Shown piece after piece: positions 52,325 through 64,000 of a stretch of 64,000 bases of DNA. Origin of the DNA: Craterostigma plantagineum (Eukaryota; Streptophyta; Magnoliopsida; Lamiales; Linderniaceae); assembly GCA_027422505.1 (NCBI GenBank), contig JAPQWV010000001.1, positions 1,302,001 through 1,366,000 on the forward strand, read 5' to 3'. Positions within the stretch are counted from its first letter, which is position 1. The number at the start of each line of letters is the position of its first letter. Position numbers and translations under genes: made by a program. The notes beneath the pieces are model-generated. The model was not told the origin of the DNA, ran no database searches, and saw only the letters and a program-made list of their open reading frames with translations.

Positions 52325-52663
52325 AGAATTTTATGGTGTTCACCTACGATTTGGTAGTGATTCGTGCAACGTCGACATGCCACGTCAATATTAGATGATA
52401 TGTGACACTACTTAACACATCTAGGTGTCATTGATCGACGTCTAGGATGATGATGGGGCATCTTTATGCTTTGTGTGGCACATGTTATGTAGCATTGATC
52501 TATGTGCATAAACATGTCACATCATCGTCCGAGATGTCGACCAATGACACATAGAATGTGTTAATTAGTGCCACATATCATTTACTTTTGACGTGACATG
52601 TCGACGTGTACGAATCAGTGCCATCGACAGGTGTCCACGTAATGTGAGCACCATAAAATTCCT
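52325..52663. mobile_element. TIR transposon related to the 4400-5002 element
   Basis: The left end reads GAATTTTATGGTGTTCAC and the right end GTGAGCACCATAAAATTC, an almost perfect inverted repeat. Inner sequence alternates short blocks of CACATC, GATGTG and GACATG motifs. The element at 4400 has the same outer motif with GTGAGCACCTTA. There is no coding content; a Mutator-like MITE is likely but unproven. Confidence 0.7.
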
Positions 52664-53101
52664 CTATATTATATATATATATATATATATAATATTTTTT
52701 AGCAACATTTAATATGTAATCTCTATTTTTAAATAACTGCTATTGGAGGTATATACGTGTTTGTTTCTGCAATTTTTTAACGTGAATTTAGTTTTATTTT
52801 TCTCGTTAGATTAAATTTTGGGTCTCGTTTGAATTGTTAATACCAATGATGTATTATAGCGTATAACCTAATAATAAATCGATTTAACAAAAAACCTTGT
52901 GCGTGTGACAGTTTTGTTTTCTTCTTTAAAGAATCTTATCCACCAAAACCGACGGCCATTAGTCCAAAATAAGTTTTCATCTTTAGTGTATGCTTTATTC
53001 CATCTTTTTCATTATTTTTTCACAGTTTTAGAAGGACATTAAACAGTTGTATGTTGAAATAAATTAATATATAACGATTCATGTTTTCGTAACAACATAG
53101 T
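52664..53101. other. Intergenic DNA with a short (TA)n run
   Basis: A TA microsatellite lies at about 52671-52692. The remainder is AT-rich with no gene. Confidence 0.5.
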
Positions 53102-53712
53102 TGTTACCCTCGGGTACTATATACTCCACGGCAAAATACCCGACCCACCTCAACCAACAATAATTAGCGTACCTGAAGGACGACCTCTACCCTTCGCCTG
53201 ACCCCGGGTCGGCCAGAATGACTCCCTGAAAGGACCCGCATCCGAGGCACCTGGGAAGGCCCAGAATATCCCTTCCTCAGGTCTTTTACCCGAAGCCCGG
53301 AGATGGCACACACCTCAGGAAATTCGACCCGCGTCAGAGGCACACTGGAAGGCCCTTGGCCTTGAGGACAACTTCCCGATGCCTTTGAGCAGGAGAAATA
53401 GGGATTCCTTGGATCTCTATCCCGATGCCCGAAGACGGCACTCAAGTCAGGAAATTCGGCCTCCCGGGGAGGAAACCGCCACGATCTCCACTTAGCAACG
53501 TTAGTGGAACGTGCGACGAGTAACTGCCCAGAAAAGGATAGACTTATGGAACGTGCCATCGTGGGGCTTGGGGAAGTTCGAGCCGAGAAATGCGGGAAGT
53601 GGGTAAAACTACCGAAAAACCACCCAAGTCAAGAATCCTATAAATACCATAAGGCATGTCGGAAACAGGTTGTTAATGTTGAGCTTTCAACATAAGCAAT
53701 GTTGGGGTAACA
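53102..53712 (+). mobile_element. Probable solo LTR of a retrotransposon
   Basis: About 611 bp starting TGTTACCCTCGG and ending TTGGGGTAACA, an inverted TG...CA terminus typical of LTRs. It is clearly GC-richer than its surroundings and has a promoter-like CTATAAATACC near 53638, as in many Gypsy LTRs. No primer-binding site or coding region follows. I found no clean 5 bp target-site duplication, so the ends may be slightly off. Orientation is inferred from the TATA-like box. Confidence 0.5.
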
Positions 53713-54118
53713 TTCTAGTCAACATTTCTTGGCCGAGAATGTTCTCTATCTCTGTTTTATCTTTCATGCCCAAAACTTATTTTATTTATGACGTGGCATT
53801 TTTTCTAGTTTATGCAGGATATATTTAAGAGATGGAATGGATCAAACCGCGTGGACGAAGTGTGGATGAGCTAGAGCAAAAATAGGAAAGGAGCATACTA
53901 AAAATAGGAGACTTGGAGCTAAGTGAAGATCGAGTCTTTGGAACTGACCAAGTCGACCTCAAACGATCTCTAACGGTCCAACCTCACTTAGTGGACGTTA
54001 GTGGATGTTATGGCCGGTCACCAAGTCGTTGGAGAAGTCTCTTACAAGTCGAAGGACTTAACCATTTTGGGAAGACGACGAACAACGAGCGAAAAACTGC
54101 TTTCGAGCGAGCATTATC
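53713..54118. other. Unclassified repeat-like DNA
   Basis: Its base composition differs from nearby AT-rich DNA, and it continues beyond the hAT insertion at 54641 onward. The look is that of old retroelement sequence, but I cannot name a family or find a domain. Confidence 0.35.
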
Positions 54119-54632
54119 TAGGGGTGTGCGTTATTCGGTTACCAAGCCCTAACCGAAAAACCGAAAATTCGGTACAAAACCGAACCGAACCGAAAAATTC
54201 GGTTCGGTATTCGGTTATTAAAAAAAATTCGGTTTTTCGGTTCAGTATAGGTTTTGGATTTTCGGTATTTCGGTATACCGAATTACCGAAATTTTAAAAT
54301 TAAAATATATTATATTTTGTTAATAATGAAAATATAACTATATTTTATTAAATTATATATTAAAAAACGAATTTTCAGTAATATTTAAATTAATATATAT
54401 AATTTAATATAACTTTTTTTATAAAACCAAAAAAATTATATTAAATTATATATTAATTTAAATATAATTAAAATTCTTTTTTTATTGAACATTCGGTACC
54501 GAATTAACCGAAAAAATTTCGGTAATAACCGAATACCGAACCGAGAAATTCGGTTCGGTATTCGGTTTTGGAAATGGGGAAACCGAAATTTCGGTTCGGT
54601 TAGGTTCGGTTTGTACCGAACGAACACCCCTA
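54119..54632. mobile_element. hAT-type MITE, TAGGGGTGT family, copy 2
   Basis: 514 bp, with ends TAGGGGTGTGCG and CGAACACCCCTA. Perfect 8 bp duplications GCATTATC lie at 54111-54118 and 54633-54640. Both arms are filled with TTCGGTTCGGT/ACCGAACCGAA motifs around an AT-rich core, so the element can fold into a large hairpin. It interrupts the unclassified repeat-like DNA on either side. Confidence 0.92.
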
Positions 54633-54640
54633 GCATTATC

Positions 54641-55255
54641 TTTCAAGAGAGTTTTTCTTTTTAGTCTAGCTTTTCAGAGATCGAAAGGTCTTGTAGTTTT
54701 TCAGAATCCTTTTAGATTCGTAGGTTTCGCTAGGCTATTTTAACTATCCTTTTTGATAGTTTGTATCCATCTTTCTAGGGGAGTTTTGCGCCTTGAGGCA
54801 CGCAGCAAGTTATTTGACTTGCTGCATAAAATCACTTCTCGTGTTCGTGTCTTTTCGTCACTAAGTACTTATCATTTCCGCTGTGCATTTGAGAGTGATA
54901 CTGAGTGTTAGCCTAACATTACATCCAACATCAGTTGACTATTTAGTGATTTTACATCCATTTAGTACGGGACCCCATTCACAGGTATCAATTTCTTAGG
55001 TATCCTATAGTTACTCTGCCAATTTGATTAGTCACGCACACATTATACACTTTTTACACTCTCTTTATGCTACTTTACGCCTGGAACACGGAAAACACCC
55101 TTTTGACCTAGGCAAGAGGGCAAACGCGCGCGGCGAATTTAAGGCGGGAGGAAGTCCGTTAGTCGTCCAACGCGGTAGATCCATTTTTCGGCGGCATCAA
55201 TAGTGTTACAAACCTTTGAAAGATTGCTATTGGTAACCTCACCGTCACCACTAAC
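54641..55255. other. Unclassified repeat-like DNA, right part
   Basis: This continues the segment broken by the hAT element. It holds CT-rich, LTR-like text around 54640-54920 but no recognised motif. No gene is supported. Confidence 0.35.
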
Positions 55256-55829
55256 TAGGGGTGTTCAAACGGTAATTACCGTACCGTACCGAAACTTCGG
55301 TAACCGAAATTTTCGGTTATAAAAATCTCAAACCGAATACCGAACCGAAGGTAACCGGTTCGGTTCGGTAATTACCGAAATATTTCGGTTATTTTCGGTA
55401 AATAACCGAAAAAACCGAACTAAATTAAAAAAAAACGAAAAATTGATGTTTATGAAATTAGATATATTTAATTCTTCATATTTTTATTTTTTTCCTATTT
55501 TATTTTTCCTATTTTTTATTATTTTTTCTTATTTTTTTCCTATTTTTTTATTTTATTTTTATGTTTAATTGTATATATATTATTATATATATTATGTAAT
55601 ATATTATTATATATATTATGTATAATATATATTTGTGTAATTATATATTATTATATATATTTCGGTAATTCGGTTTTTTCCGGTAACCGAATTACCGTAC
55701 CGAACTTACCGAAAAATTTCGGTTCAAATTTTTTTATACCGTACCGAACCGAAATTTCGGTATTCGGTATGTACCGAACTTCCGGTAACGGTTCGGTACG
55801 GTCGGTTTACCAACTTTTGAACACCCCTA
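55256..55829. mobile_element. hAT-type MITE, TAGGGGTGT family, copy 3
   Basis: 574 bp, with ends TAGGGGTGTTCAAA and TTTTGAACACCCCTA. The flanking 8-mers CCACTAAC (55248-55255) and CCACTTAC (55830-55837) match at seven of eight positions, a slightly decayed duplication. The arms carry TACCGTACCGAA-type motifs, a variant of copies 1 and 2, around a T-rich core. Confidence 0.9.
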
Positions 55830-55837
55830 CCACTTAC

Positions 55838-56748
55838 CATTCTTACCAAATCTATGTTTCATTTTGAATTGTACGTATTTATATATGAATATTTTCATTT
55901 TACTAAAAGTCCATATTATTGATTAACAAAAGAAGTTTAATCGAAATCCAATCACACTCACTTTGTACAAGAGTCAAGACCAAAGGCCCTGGGCCTCTAT
56001 ATAAACTTTACAATAAAGAGTTTAATTTAATACATAGTTTATATTTGTATATAGGCCTTGGTTTCCACTGACAGCCCAAATGACAGATCCTATACTGCCC
56101 ACTGTTTGGTTTTAAGTGATTTATTCCAAAATTTATTTTTAAAGTTTATAACTCTAAATCTTGACCTAAATTATTTCCATATTAGGAAATATTAAATAAA
56201 TAGATATAACGAAAAATAATGGCGACAAATGTGATTAATACACCTCCATGTGTATCCACATGTTTACAGCAGCAACAGCAACTGAAAGAATAGCAAATGC
56301 TATATATCTATTTTAGCCCCACAGAGTTGTATTTTTGTATTGAATGATTTCGATATAGAGTCGCAATCAACGGCCACAAAATGACATCTTTCATAATTAA
56401 CGTACAGAATTAGTATCATACACAAAGAAACAAAATTGAATGCCTGAAAATCAAAGCCAATTTGCATCAATTCCTTAAATCTTCAGCTGAGCGTTAAATA
56501 AATACAAATGTTCGTATGTTATGTTTTTGTTTACATCACCCAATACTTTATACGATCTTATACATACACATATATATTATATTTAACGAAACGAGAGCCA
56601 ATTTATTCGTTATTAATAAATCACCCTACATTAATAAGTACATGACTGGAAAAAGAGTAGCCACTGATGAAACAGTAAGAACGACGATGACATAGAACTT
56701 CTTATTACAACTATAATTAAACTAATACATTCTACAATAAGTTGATTT
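55838..56748. other. Intergenic DNA downstream of the bHLH gene
   Basis: AT-rich, with no supported coding sequence. The last part, next to 56749, is the probable 3' UTR of the minus-strand bHLH gene. Confidence 0.5.
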
Positions 56749-59136
56749 CTAAGATTGAGAAGTACATAGGATATTAGTTTCCTCCTCAATTATTCTTAGC
56801 ATATGATGAACTGTGGTTGCTATGTCATCCGCTGAACTAAGTTGGCAACCTTCTTCCACCTGCGCAATAAAATAATCATATTTAACGTTATACAATTCCT
56901 ACATCATGTATATATATATACACACACACACATATATATATATTTGCTAATTATACATTATAACACACAAAGATAAAGATATATGTAATATATTCTCAAT
57001 CAAGGACCCGTAAGTAATAACCAAAGAATCTCTGCACTATATGAAGGAGTACATGCACATATGCTGTGAAGTAAAAGTAGATTCTTTTGCATGCTGAGGT
57101 CATTTTCTAACAGTGTCAATATATTGTGTTGCCTTCTTACTTACTGTGCAATGCAGTCTAGGGAAGGATGACGACAGTAATCAAATAATAATAAATATAT
57201 AGTAAGTAACAAATTCACCATCCCAGTAAAAAAAATAACAAATAGTATATAAATAATTAACACAGAGACCTAGCGTCCATATATGCATGTGCTTGTGCTA
57301 TAGACGACACAAAAATGGCCCATATACGAGACAAGAAAAGCCGTACCTTCTCTTCAACCAAAAGGACTTGTATAAGATTTTCTCTTACCAAGAAAAATGA
57401 TGCATGATGAAAAAAAGGGCAAAGCTTAAACCATACCTTGGCACTAATGGAGTACAAAACCCTCGAATCAAACGTAGTGACGACGTTGAGGTGAAGTACA
57501 TTGAGCAAAACAGATTGGAAAGAAGCCACCATCTTCGAAAGCTGCCTAACCCTACGTTGGGACAGAATCCTTATGTTTGCGTGAGTTTCGATTAAAGTCA
57601 CCTCAATGTCGGCTATGGCTGCTTTGCTCTGAGACGTGTATTTACTTCCCAAGTGCTGATTATTATTATTATTACCGTTGCTGCTGTTGTTGTTGCAACT
57701 GAACTGAGGATATGAGAAGAACTGAGAAAATGGGCTTTTCATAACTAGGTTTTCTTTGCTGTCTTCTTCAGTTTCATAGTGATAATCTGATGATCCTCCG
57801 AGGTTGTCTTGGTGTTGATTCTTTGGACGATTATTATTGTTGTCATCATTTTTGAGCAACGAGTACTTCTTTGCTTCGAGCGATTGCAGCATGTGTTCGA
57901 GTTCCTTTACGAACTCTATGGCACCACCAACAATGGAAGCTTGGTCACCCTACATATGGAAAAGCGTTATAAAATTAAATTCTTGCTGTATATAACTGTG
58001 ATGTAAGAGTGAAATTAGCAGTTAAAAGTTTACAAAAGTATAGTCCCAAAGGTGAGGTATTTGATAAGTAAGGAATAATAATTAAAGAAGATGGAGGAAT
58101 TTCGAGGGGGAAACTGTGTAGTTTAGCTACTGCAGCTGATAGCTTGTATAGTTTCTTATACATAATAGCTACGACATAGTTTGTCAATATGTGCTTGTCA
58201 TGTACCTCCAAGGAATTAAGACAACTATGTAAAGACAGATGATAATGTAATGAATTCAACTACTATTTGGGAATCAAATCGTACCCTCGCCTCGCCTTGA
58301 TTTTTTCTTTTAATATTTAAATCATATAGAAATCTGCATATAGCTGAAAAGTTATAGATAACAAATAAATTAAAAGTAATTTGTAGATGAAAAAGGGAAT
58401 CTGCATAGCTTAGGTTTCAACGTAAAGCCCTGGCTAATGTCAAGAACGAAGGAGATAAAAAGAAAAAAGCGAAGTAATTTCGAGAAAAAAAAAAGGGTTT
58501 TCAAACGTCAAAAGTCAACAAACAGAAGGTGTTGTCCTAAAGAACGTCACAGAACACAAAATTGAAATTCTGCTGTGAGGTAAGCTTAGATATCAATTAA
58601 GTATTCCTATCAATTTAGTGTTTAGATGAGAAACATATAAAACCAAAAGATGATTACGTCACAATATTCTTCAAGAATGCATTTTCCGAAGTAGCTCGGC
58701 AAGTTGCCGATATAAAAATAAGAAAGTTAAGTGAATTTAATTAATTTACCCTTTGAACATAAGATTCAGGCATGAGAGACCTCAAAACAGCAAGATGTTC
58801 ATTCATCTGCTTCCTCCTATTTCTCTCCACAGCAATGTGAGTCATTCTTTGGTTCTCAGCCTCCTCTTTGTTCTTGCACACCTTTGCCCTCCTCCTCCTC
58901 TTCCTCCGGCCACCTTGTGCGGCGGCGGTCTCATCCGGCGGAGGACCCACGGCGGAGCTACCACCAGCAGCAACGTTTTCCGGCGGTGGGCTGGTTTGTA
59001 GGCCGTCACTTAAGATGCTGCTGCAGCCTATCAATGGGGAGGTATTATTAGTGTCGATGATATTATTAACGTTGGAAGGATCGTTGTACATGATGAAGTT
59101 CAAGAGTTCGCTTGCAGAAAGTGCTTCTAAAGCCAT
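56749..59136 (-). CDS. bHLH71: bHLH transcription factor, group Ia, bHLH71-like
   Basis: A nuclear DNA-binding dimeric regulator related to the SPCH/MUTE/FAMA group. Three exons (59136-58750, 57949-57437, 56859-56749) join in phase to 336 residues. The N-terminus [14 protein letters not shown] matches bHLH71. A basic [18 protein letters not shown] stretch precedes the bHLH region at about 97-147, with the DNA-contacting HxxERxRR as HIAVERNRR and the helix-2 motif [19 protein letters not shown] poly-Asn region follows. The C-terminal ACT-like domain has [19 protein letters not shown] and ends [12 protein letters not shown]. In Arabidopsis bHLH71 acts in the stomatal lineage; that role here is inferred. 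Intron 1 lies exactly between the loop and helix 2, as in relatives. Confidence 0.94.
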
Positions 59137-59361
59137 TTTAGCTTTATGAGAAAGAAAAAAGCTGATTGAGAGAGTTTATTATAAAAAGATTTTTGGTGAT
59201 TTCTGGGATCAGCTCAGCTTTATACGAGAGAGAGGTGAATTGATAAGCCCAAAACGTAATAATAATAATAATAATATTATTATTACACCACAACAGTTTG
59301 ACTTGGGTTGTATGAAGATGGTGTAAAGGACTCAATCATTTTGTTGTCTTCATCAGCTTTT

Positions 59362-59398
<37 letters not shown>

Positions 59399-61530
59399 TA
59401 TATAAAAATATATATATATAGATAGATAGATAGGTAAACAGAGAGAGTTTCTATACACCAACTTTTGGAAGCACAAAGACACACAACATCACGTGCATGA
59501 TGGTCCTCATTTCTATGAGTTTTTCGGATTTAAAAGAATATATTAATGAACATATTGGACTTATGGTTTTCCTTTATGATTTAGGAATCATTGTCGGAAT
59601 TTTTGGGAGATGCAGCATTGAATTGTTTATTAGAATCTCGTTTCTTTGTATACTCAATTACTTGTAGATATATTAATGTGGATTGATAATTTTCATATGA
59701 AGCAAACTCGAAAGAGCTTTTAAGAGAGACAAATGGAGCCGAGATTCCAATGTCTAGTCCTTTTTACATAATATATGTTTTTATAGTATGTCGAGGTCTA
59801 TTTGGTTTACTAACAATGATGCAGTTCAATTGATAGTAACCCTAAATTCAAAGGACTATTTTGAATGTAGCGATATAATTATCTGATGGTTGAATATATA
59901 GTAGGCAAAATATCATTTTCACTTTCCATAATTAATTTTCAATAAATGATTGAAGGTATTTTTATGTAAACTGCAACACCAAACCTAGCGACGATGATAC
60001 ATATAGCTACTATATATCTCGTTGTTCGAAGAGTTTGTATTTTAGTACGCTTTGCAGTTTCTTGATAGAGTTCAATGTGCCTTTGCCTCCTAGTTTGTGG
60101 ATATAATATATATTTCGTAATATAATAAAAATTCGGTGAAAAGAAAATTACTTTCCACGCTTCTAAAGATTCGTTAAATCATAATCGTCGATATACCATT
60201 TTTGTCCATCATTCAACTTTCACATGACATGATGATAAAAAAACACAAAATTAACAAGATAAATATATATCTTATTAAATTATTTCCCCCATAGGTTAAT
60301 TTCTTGAGTTAATATTGAAAATGCGAAGGAATGATAGATATATATATATATATACTATATATGTATATATATTGGGTGTGTAATACTTTGGACAATGTCA
60401 GAAGAGTGGGACCCATGTCCATTTTGAAGTATGCATAAAAACAAGAGACCAAAGCTGTCTTAAAGCTACTCCTCACGTTCTCTAATTTCATTGCATTTCG
60501 GAATCTGTATACTTCTGTAATATTATTGACTGGCTCATCATCGCTTGCCGTAGAGATGTGGGAAAATACATATACAGTTTTTAAATTATTTTAATTTTGT
60601 GGTTTTCAAAGTATGCGTTTCTCCAAAATCTTATCTAGTATGACATATTAAATATGGATATTACATAACGATCAAATATGAACGCATCATTTTGTAATGA
60701 CTGCCACCTATATCTTATACACTTACTTTTCTATTTCAATTATTGAATTGATTAAGGGAAACAATGTACGACACTTCTAGTAATTTTTTTAATCTATGTA
60801 AGTATTTGTGTCTGTATGTATTATTGAAACATCAATATCAAGTGACATGAATGATCTTGCCCACGAACCAATAACGTGCTAGATTTAACCAAATTATTAC
60901 GAGGCCGGACAATATATTTACTTGCCACTTCTATCTTACATGTGGTAGTGTTATCATTTCATAATTGAAATATGTAATATATATCTACAGTCTAAGGTCA
61001 TTTACACGTGCCCGATGTGAGAATAGCAAATAGATGGGTATACTTTATAAAAAACATCAGTTATGATCCGATGAAGAAATTCAACAATAGAGTGAATGGT
61101 TGGATGAATATTTGAGTGGAAAAGGCGAACTAAAAGATGGTATAACTTTGTTGATGTGATGCTACAAAAAATTATATTCTCGTAATAGATTTGATTCCCA
61201 TATGTATTCAAGAAAAGACTTAAAGATTATGATCTCTCTTTTGAACTATGTAGGCGTCCTTTGGATTTTCAGCATATAGAATTATGCAATTGTTGCTATC
61301 CAATTAAATTTTCTACAATGCCCATTTCATATTGCCATGTAAGTATATATTTCAATCAACAACATATTTGATTTTCCATACTATTGAAGTATATTTAAAT
61401 ATATCCCTTCACGAACATTCATAATGTAAAATGTCTTGACAAAGATCACCATCTTATTATTCTATGGAAAAAACTCCATAATTTTTGTACGGAGAAACAA
61501 GCAAAAACATTTAATTAACCATCATAATCA
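59137..61530. other. bHLH promoter region and spacer to the ARF-GAP gene
   Basis: Next to 59136 is the bHLH 5' UTR and promoter, with a GA microsatellite at about 59365-59394, alternating TA tracts after it, and a G-box CACGTG near 59489. The rest, to 61530, is AT-rich; no gene is supported. The ARF-GAP 3' UTR is at the right end. Confidence 0.5.
59365..59394. repeat. (GA)n microsatellite in the bHLH upstream region
   Basis: An uninterrupted run of 15 GA units about 230 bases upstream of the bHLH start codon, followed by TA-rich tracts. Confidence 0.85.
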
Positions 61531-64000
61531 TCAGAGAATTCTGTCCTGAAGATCTGTTAACAAGTTGGATGCAAGAGAGCTCAACTTCTTTCCAGTTTCT
61601 CCTGCGATGTTCTTCAGAGAGGAAATGTCTTGTTGTGCCTAACAACATTAAAATCAGAACCCCAATTACATGAATGTAAAAGAAAAGAGAGTGCACTTGA
61701 ATTGTAATTATTTAGAAAAAAATCAATTGAGTTTTACCTGAAATGACAGCTTATTGATCAGATCACTTGCTGTAAGATCGGTAGGACTAGAATCATGGCC
61801 AAATAGATCAGCGCTGGAGATTGACGTCGAACCCTACACCAGAAAAGCGAGCAAACATTGTGTATTTACTCGGACCAACGATATCCATATGCTTTCGTTG
61901 GATGTGAGAAGCATAGGTCAAAGAAGATGAATATAAAGAACAATGAGCATACGGAAAATTTCTGCAGCGTGGCTGCTGCTTCTGAATCTCTGGCTGCGTT
62001 CTGTACGCCGAAGTATTGGGCTGATGATATGGACTTTGCGTTGGAGAATTTCATTCTAGCTTCATCAGTTTCCTCAACCTGATTTTGATTCGTAAGATGA
62101 CAAGCAAAGAGACCGTAAACGCGCACTAAAGCCATGACAATCCACATAAAGAAACCATATACGCAATGTATGATAGGCTATCATTCGATGTCTCTTACTT
62201 GGACTTTTGATGCGTTCATGCTACTATTCCTTGAGAAGCCACTCGCCATTCCATAATCAGAAAAAAAGTTTGAGGACTTTGGAGGCGATATGTGGCCGCT
62301 GCTAACACGAGCGTCTCCAAAACCAGTCTTACTAATAGGTTGTTCTGTGTAATCGAATCGAGATGTAAACGATGAACTGATTTTGGGGGTTATGCTGTCT
62401 GAAACGTCGACAGAAGTTATTTGAACGGGCGTCTCTTCAGGCTTCTGGTCGTAGAGGCTTTCAGTTGTCTGCAAATGAATTAAAGCACTAGAATATCAAA
62501 CAGATACAATGCAGATAATGGTCGCTTCATGTTTTTTGAATTTTAGGATTCAACCCTATATAGCTAAGTCCCAGTGAATCAAGTAACGCAAACTAACATA
62601 TCATATCGTGTTATACTGCTGGAAAGCGACTTTACTAACTCATAACTTGAACTGGGCTACGATATTCTCAGTATGGTTAAAATCTCAAAGATTCTCAAAA
62701 AGAGAAACAAATTTTTGCAAACTGTGATATATATTACCTTGGTTGTAAGCTTGCGAGCACCTAATCCACCTGTCTTCCCAGCTTTTTTGGCGCCAAGAGG
62801 CTTCTTCAAAGTCGAAGCTTGAACCTTCTGAGGCATTTTTGGTGAAGCAGACACCCCAGTGGCTCCATCTTTGGACGGGGAATTCAGTGTTGGAGCATCG
62901 GAGAAAGAATCACCACTTGGGTTATCATTGATTGCAGAATCGAAAAGCACATTTGAAGGTTTGGGTAGCTGAGATGCAACAGGGGAGGATGGTGGCAAAA
63001 CATCATCTGCAACGCTCTTACTAACTTCTTTGGCGAGTAATTGCTTGTACAGCAAGGCAGCTCTTGAGGTATACTTGGCCTCGATCTTCCCACCATCGTT
63101 CCATCCATGTTGTTTGAAGAAAACGTGAGCTCTGCTATTACCGCCTAAACACATAGTTTTTAGCTGATCTGGACTCCATGAGTCCAAATCTGTAGACCTG
63201 AGATATACAGAAAGGATCGTAAGAGGAAAGAAACAAAGGCAATGATCATCAGTTACAATGGAAGGAACATGAGCTAAGAAGCCACACTAATATGCTTTTT
63301 AATCTTATGTTCGCCAACTTCAGTGAAAACACATAAGCAGTATAATTTCCATGCTCTCCACATAGTGTGGAACCGTATTTCTCAGTGACCTCAGAAATAT
63401 GCAAAACCTGAAGCAAACTTTGAGCAAAATTTTCAATGATGGATTGAGAATTTCTACCTTGATAAAAGAAGCTAAAATAAGGCCAGTGCAAAAATGTACA
63501 AACCCTGGCATTGTCACACCGATCATTGTTGATGGTGCATTACATCTCCGATGTTAAGTACATTGCAAAAAAAAAAGCATCTTTCCCAAATTAAGTTTGA
63601 CAAATCGTATCCGTTCGATAGTAGAATATTTACCACTATCAAAACGCAGGTATCCACAAATAATCAATAAAATTAATTCTTTCGATTCTCACAAGTCGAT
63701 TAGAAATCGCATTAAGGAACATGTAGGGATTCAATCACATAAACAAGTATGATTACCTAACAAAGCTAATATGCACACCGAGGTTGCGATGAACCGATGA
63801 GCAATCGATACAGAGGAAAATCCCATACGTCACCGACGCCCAGCTCGGATTCTTCGCATTGCAATCAAAACACATCTGAAATTTCTCAAAAATCACAAAT
63901 TTCATTCGAAAAATCAGACGTAGAACATACCTCAATCAGATCCCATCATTTTAATCTAAACTAAGGATCGAAATTCACCTTATTGTCGGATTTCGCCTGG
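61531..64000 (-). CDS. AGD8: ARF GTPase-activating protein, AGD8/AGD9 (ArfGAP2/3) type, 5' end outside the window
   Basis: It stimulates GTP hydrolysis on ARF1-class GTPases in COPI trafficking at the Golgi. Exons on the minus strand: 64000 (cut)-63979, 63875-63757, 63197-62738, 62468-62199, 62078-61953, 61833-61738 and 61638-61531; phases agree. The zinc finger is [11 protein letters not shown] followed by [21 protein letters not shown], broken here by position only: CX2C...CX2C with the catalytic Arg in SVHRNLG. The middle is Ser/Pro-rich and leads to [20 protein letters not shown], a hallmark of this subgroup. The C-terminus has ISSAQYFG and ISSADLFG, then [10 protein letters not shown], the lipid-packing region shared with ArfGAP2/3. 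The first exon coding for the initial Met lies beyond 64000. AGD8 versus AGD9 cannot be told. Confidence 0.93.

Noticed and set aside
53164..53559. A 131-residue minus-strand frame
   Set aside because: It lies within the GC-rich probable solo LTR and has no family resemblance.
54240..54600. Possible CRISPR-like array of TTCGGTTCGG repeats
   Set aside because: The repeats have no regular spacers and lie in the arms of a hAT MITE with 8 bp target duplications, in a plant genome.

Overview
The window is nuclear DNA from a flowering plant, almost certainly a eudicot. The genes are split by many short GT-AG introns. The proteins are recognisably plant-specific (HD-Zip I, CSLD, ALA-type flippase, JMJ13-type demethylase, CML, group Ia bHLH). 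Intergenic DNA is AT-rich and carries MITEs and a Copia retrotransposon. I cannot name a species. I built the gene models by hand from splice signals, reading phase and remembered family structure; none was checked by alignment software.

Layout. 1-5704: AT-rich intergenic DNA with nested MITEs. 5705-6793 (+): HD-Zip I factor. 8360-9607: two hAT-type MITEs. 10029-12123 (+): caprin-like RGG protein. 12709-20560 (+): 27-exon P4-ATPase of the ALA3 type. 20868-20938 (+): tRNA-Gly(CCC). 21647-23836 (+): kinesin-light-chain-related TPR protein (KLCR/CMU type). 24457-26165 (-): ABI-like SCAR/WAVE subunit. 27011-30868 (-): cellulose-synthase-like D. 34648-39080 (+): JMJ13-type JmjC demethylase. 38713-46089: a ~3.69 kb head-to-tail duplication. 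43922-49584: a decayed Copia element with both LTRs. 50090-50590 (+): calmodulin-like protein. 50898-51692 (-): small TPR-like protein. 52325-55829: transposon-rich block. 56749-59136 (-): bHLH71-like factor. 61531 to the right edge (-): ARF-GAP of the AGD8/9 type, cut by the window end.

There is no operon logic here. One stretch does have a theme: ALA3 flippase, KLCR/CMU, ABIL and CSLD lie within about 18 kb, and all four families are linked to polarised secretion, the cytoskeleton or wall synthesis. This may be chance.

The most unusual structure is at the JMJ13 3' end. A Copia element inserted downstream of the gene. Later a tandem duplication, with a GGG microhomology junction, copied the last JMJ13 exon, its 3' flank with nested MITEs, and the 5' part of the element. 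The result is three LTRs and a spare terminal exon with an intact splice acceptor inside retrotransposon sequence. I found no evidence of a wholly new molecular system; the novelty is structural.
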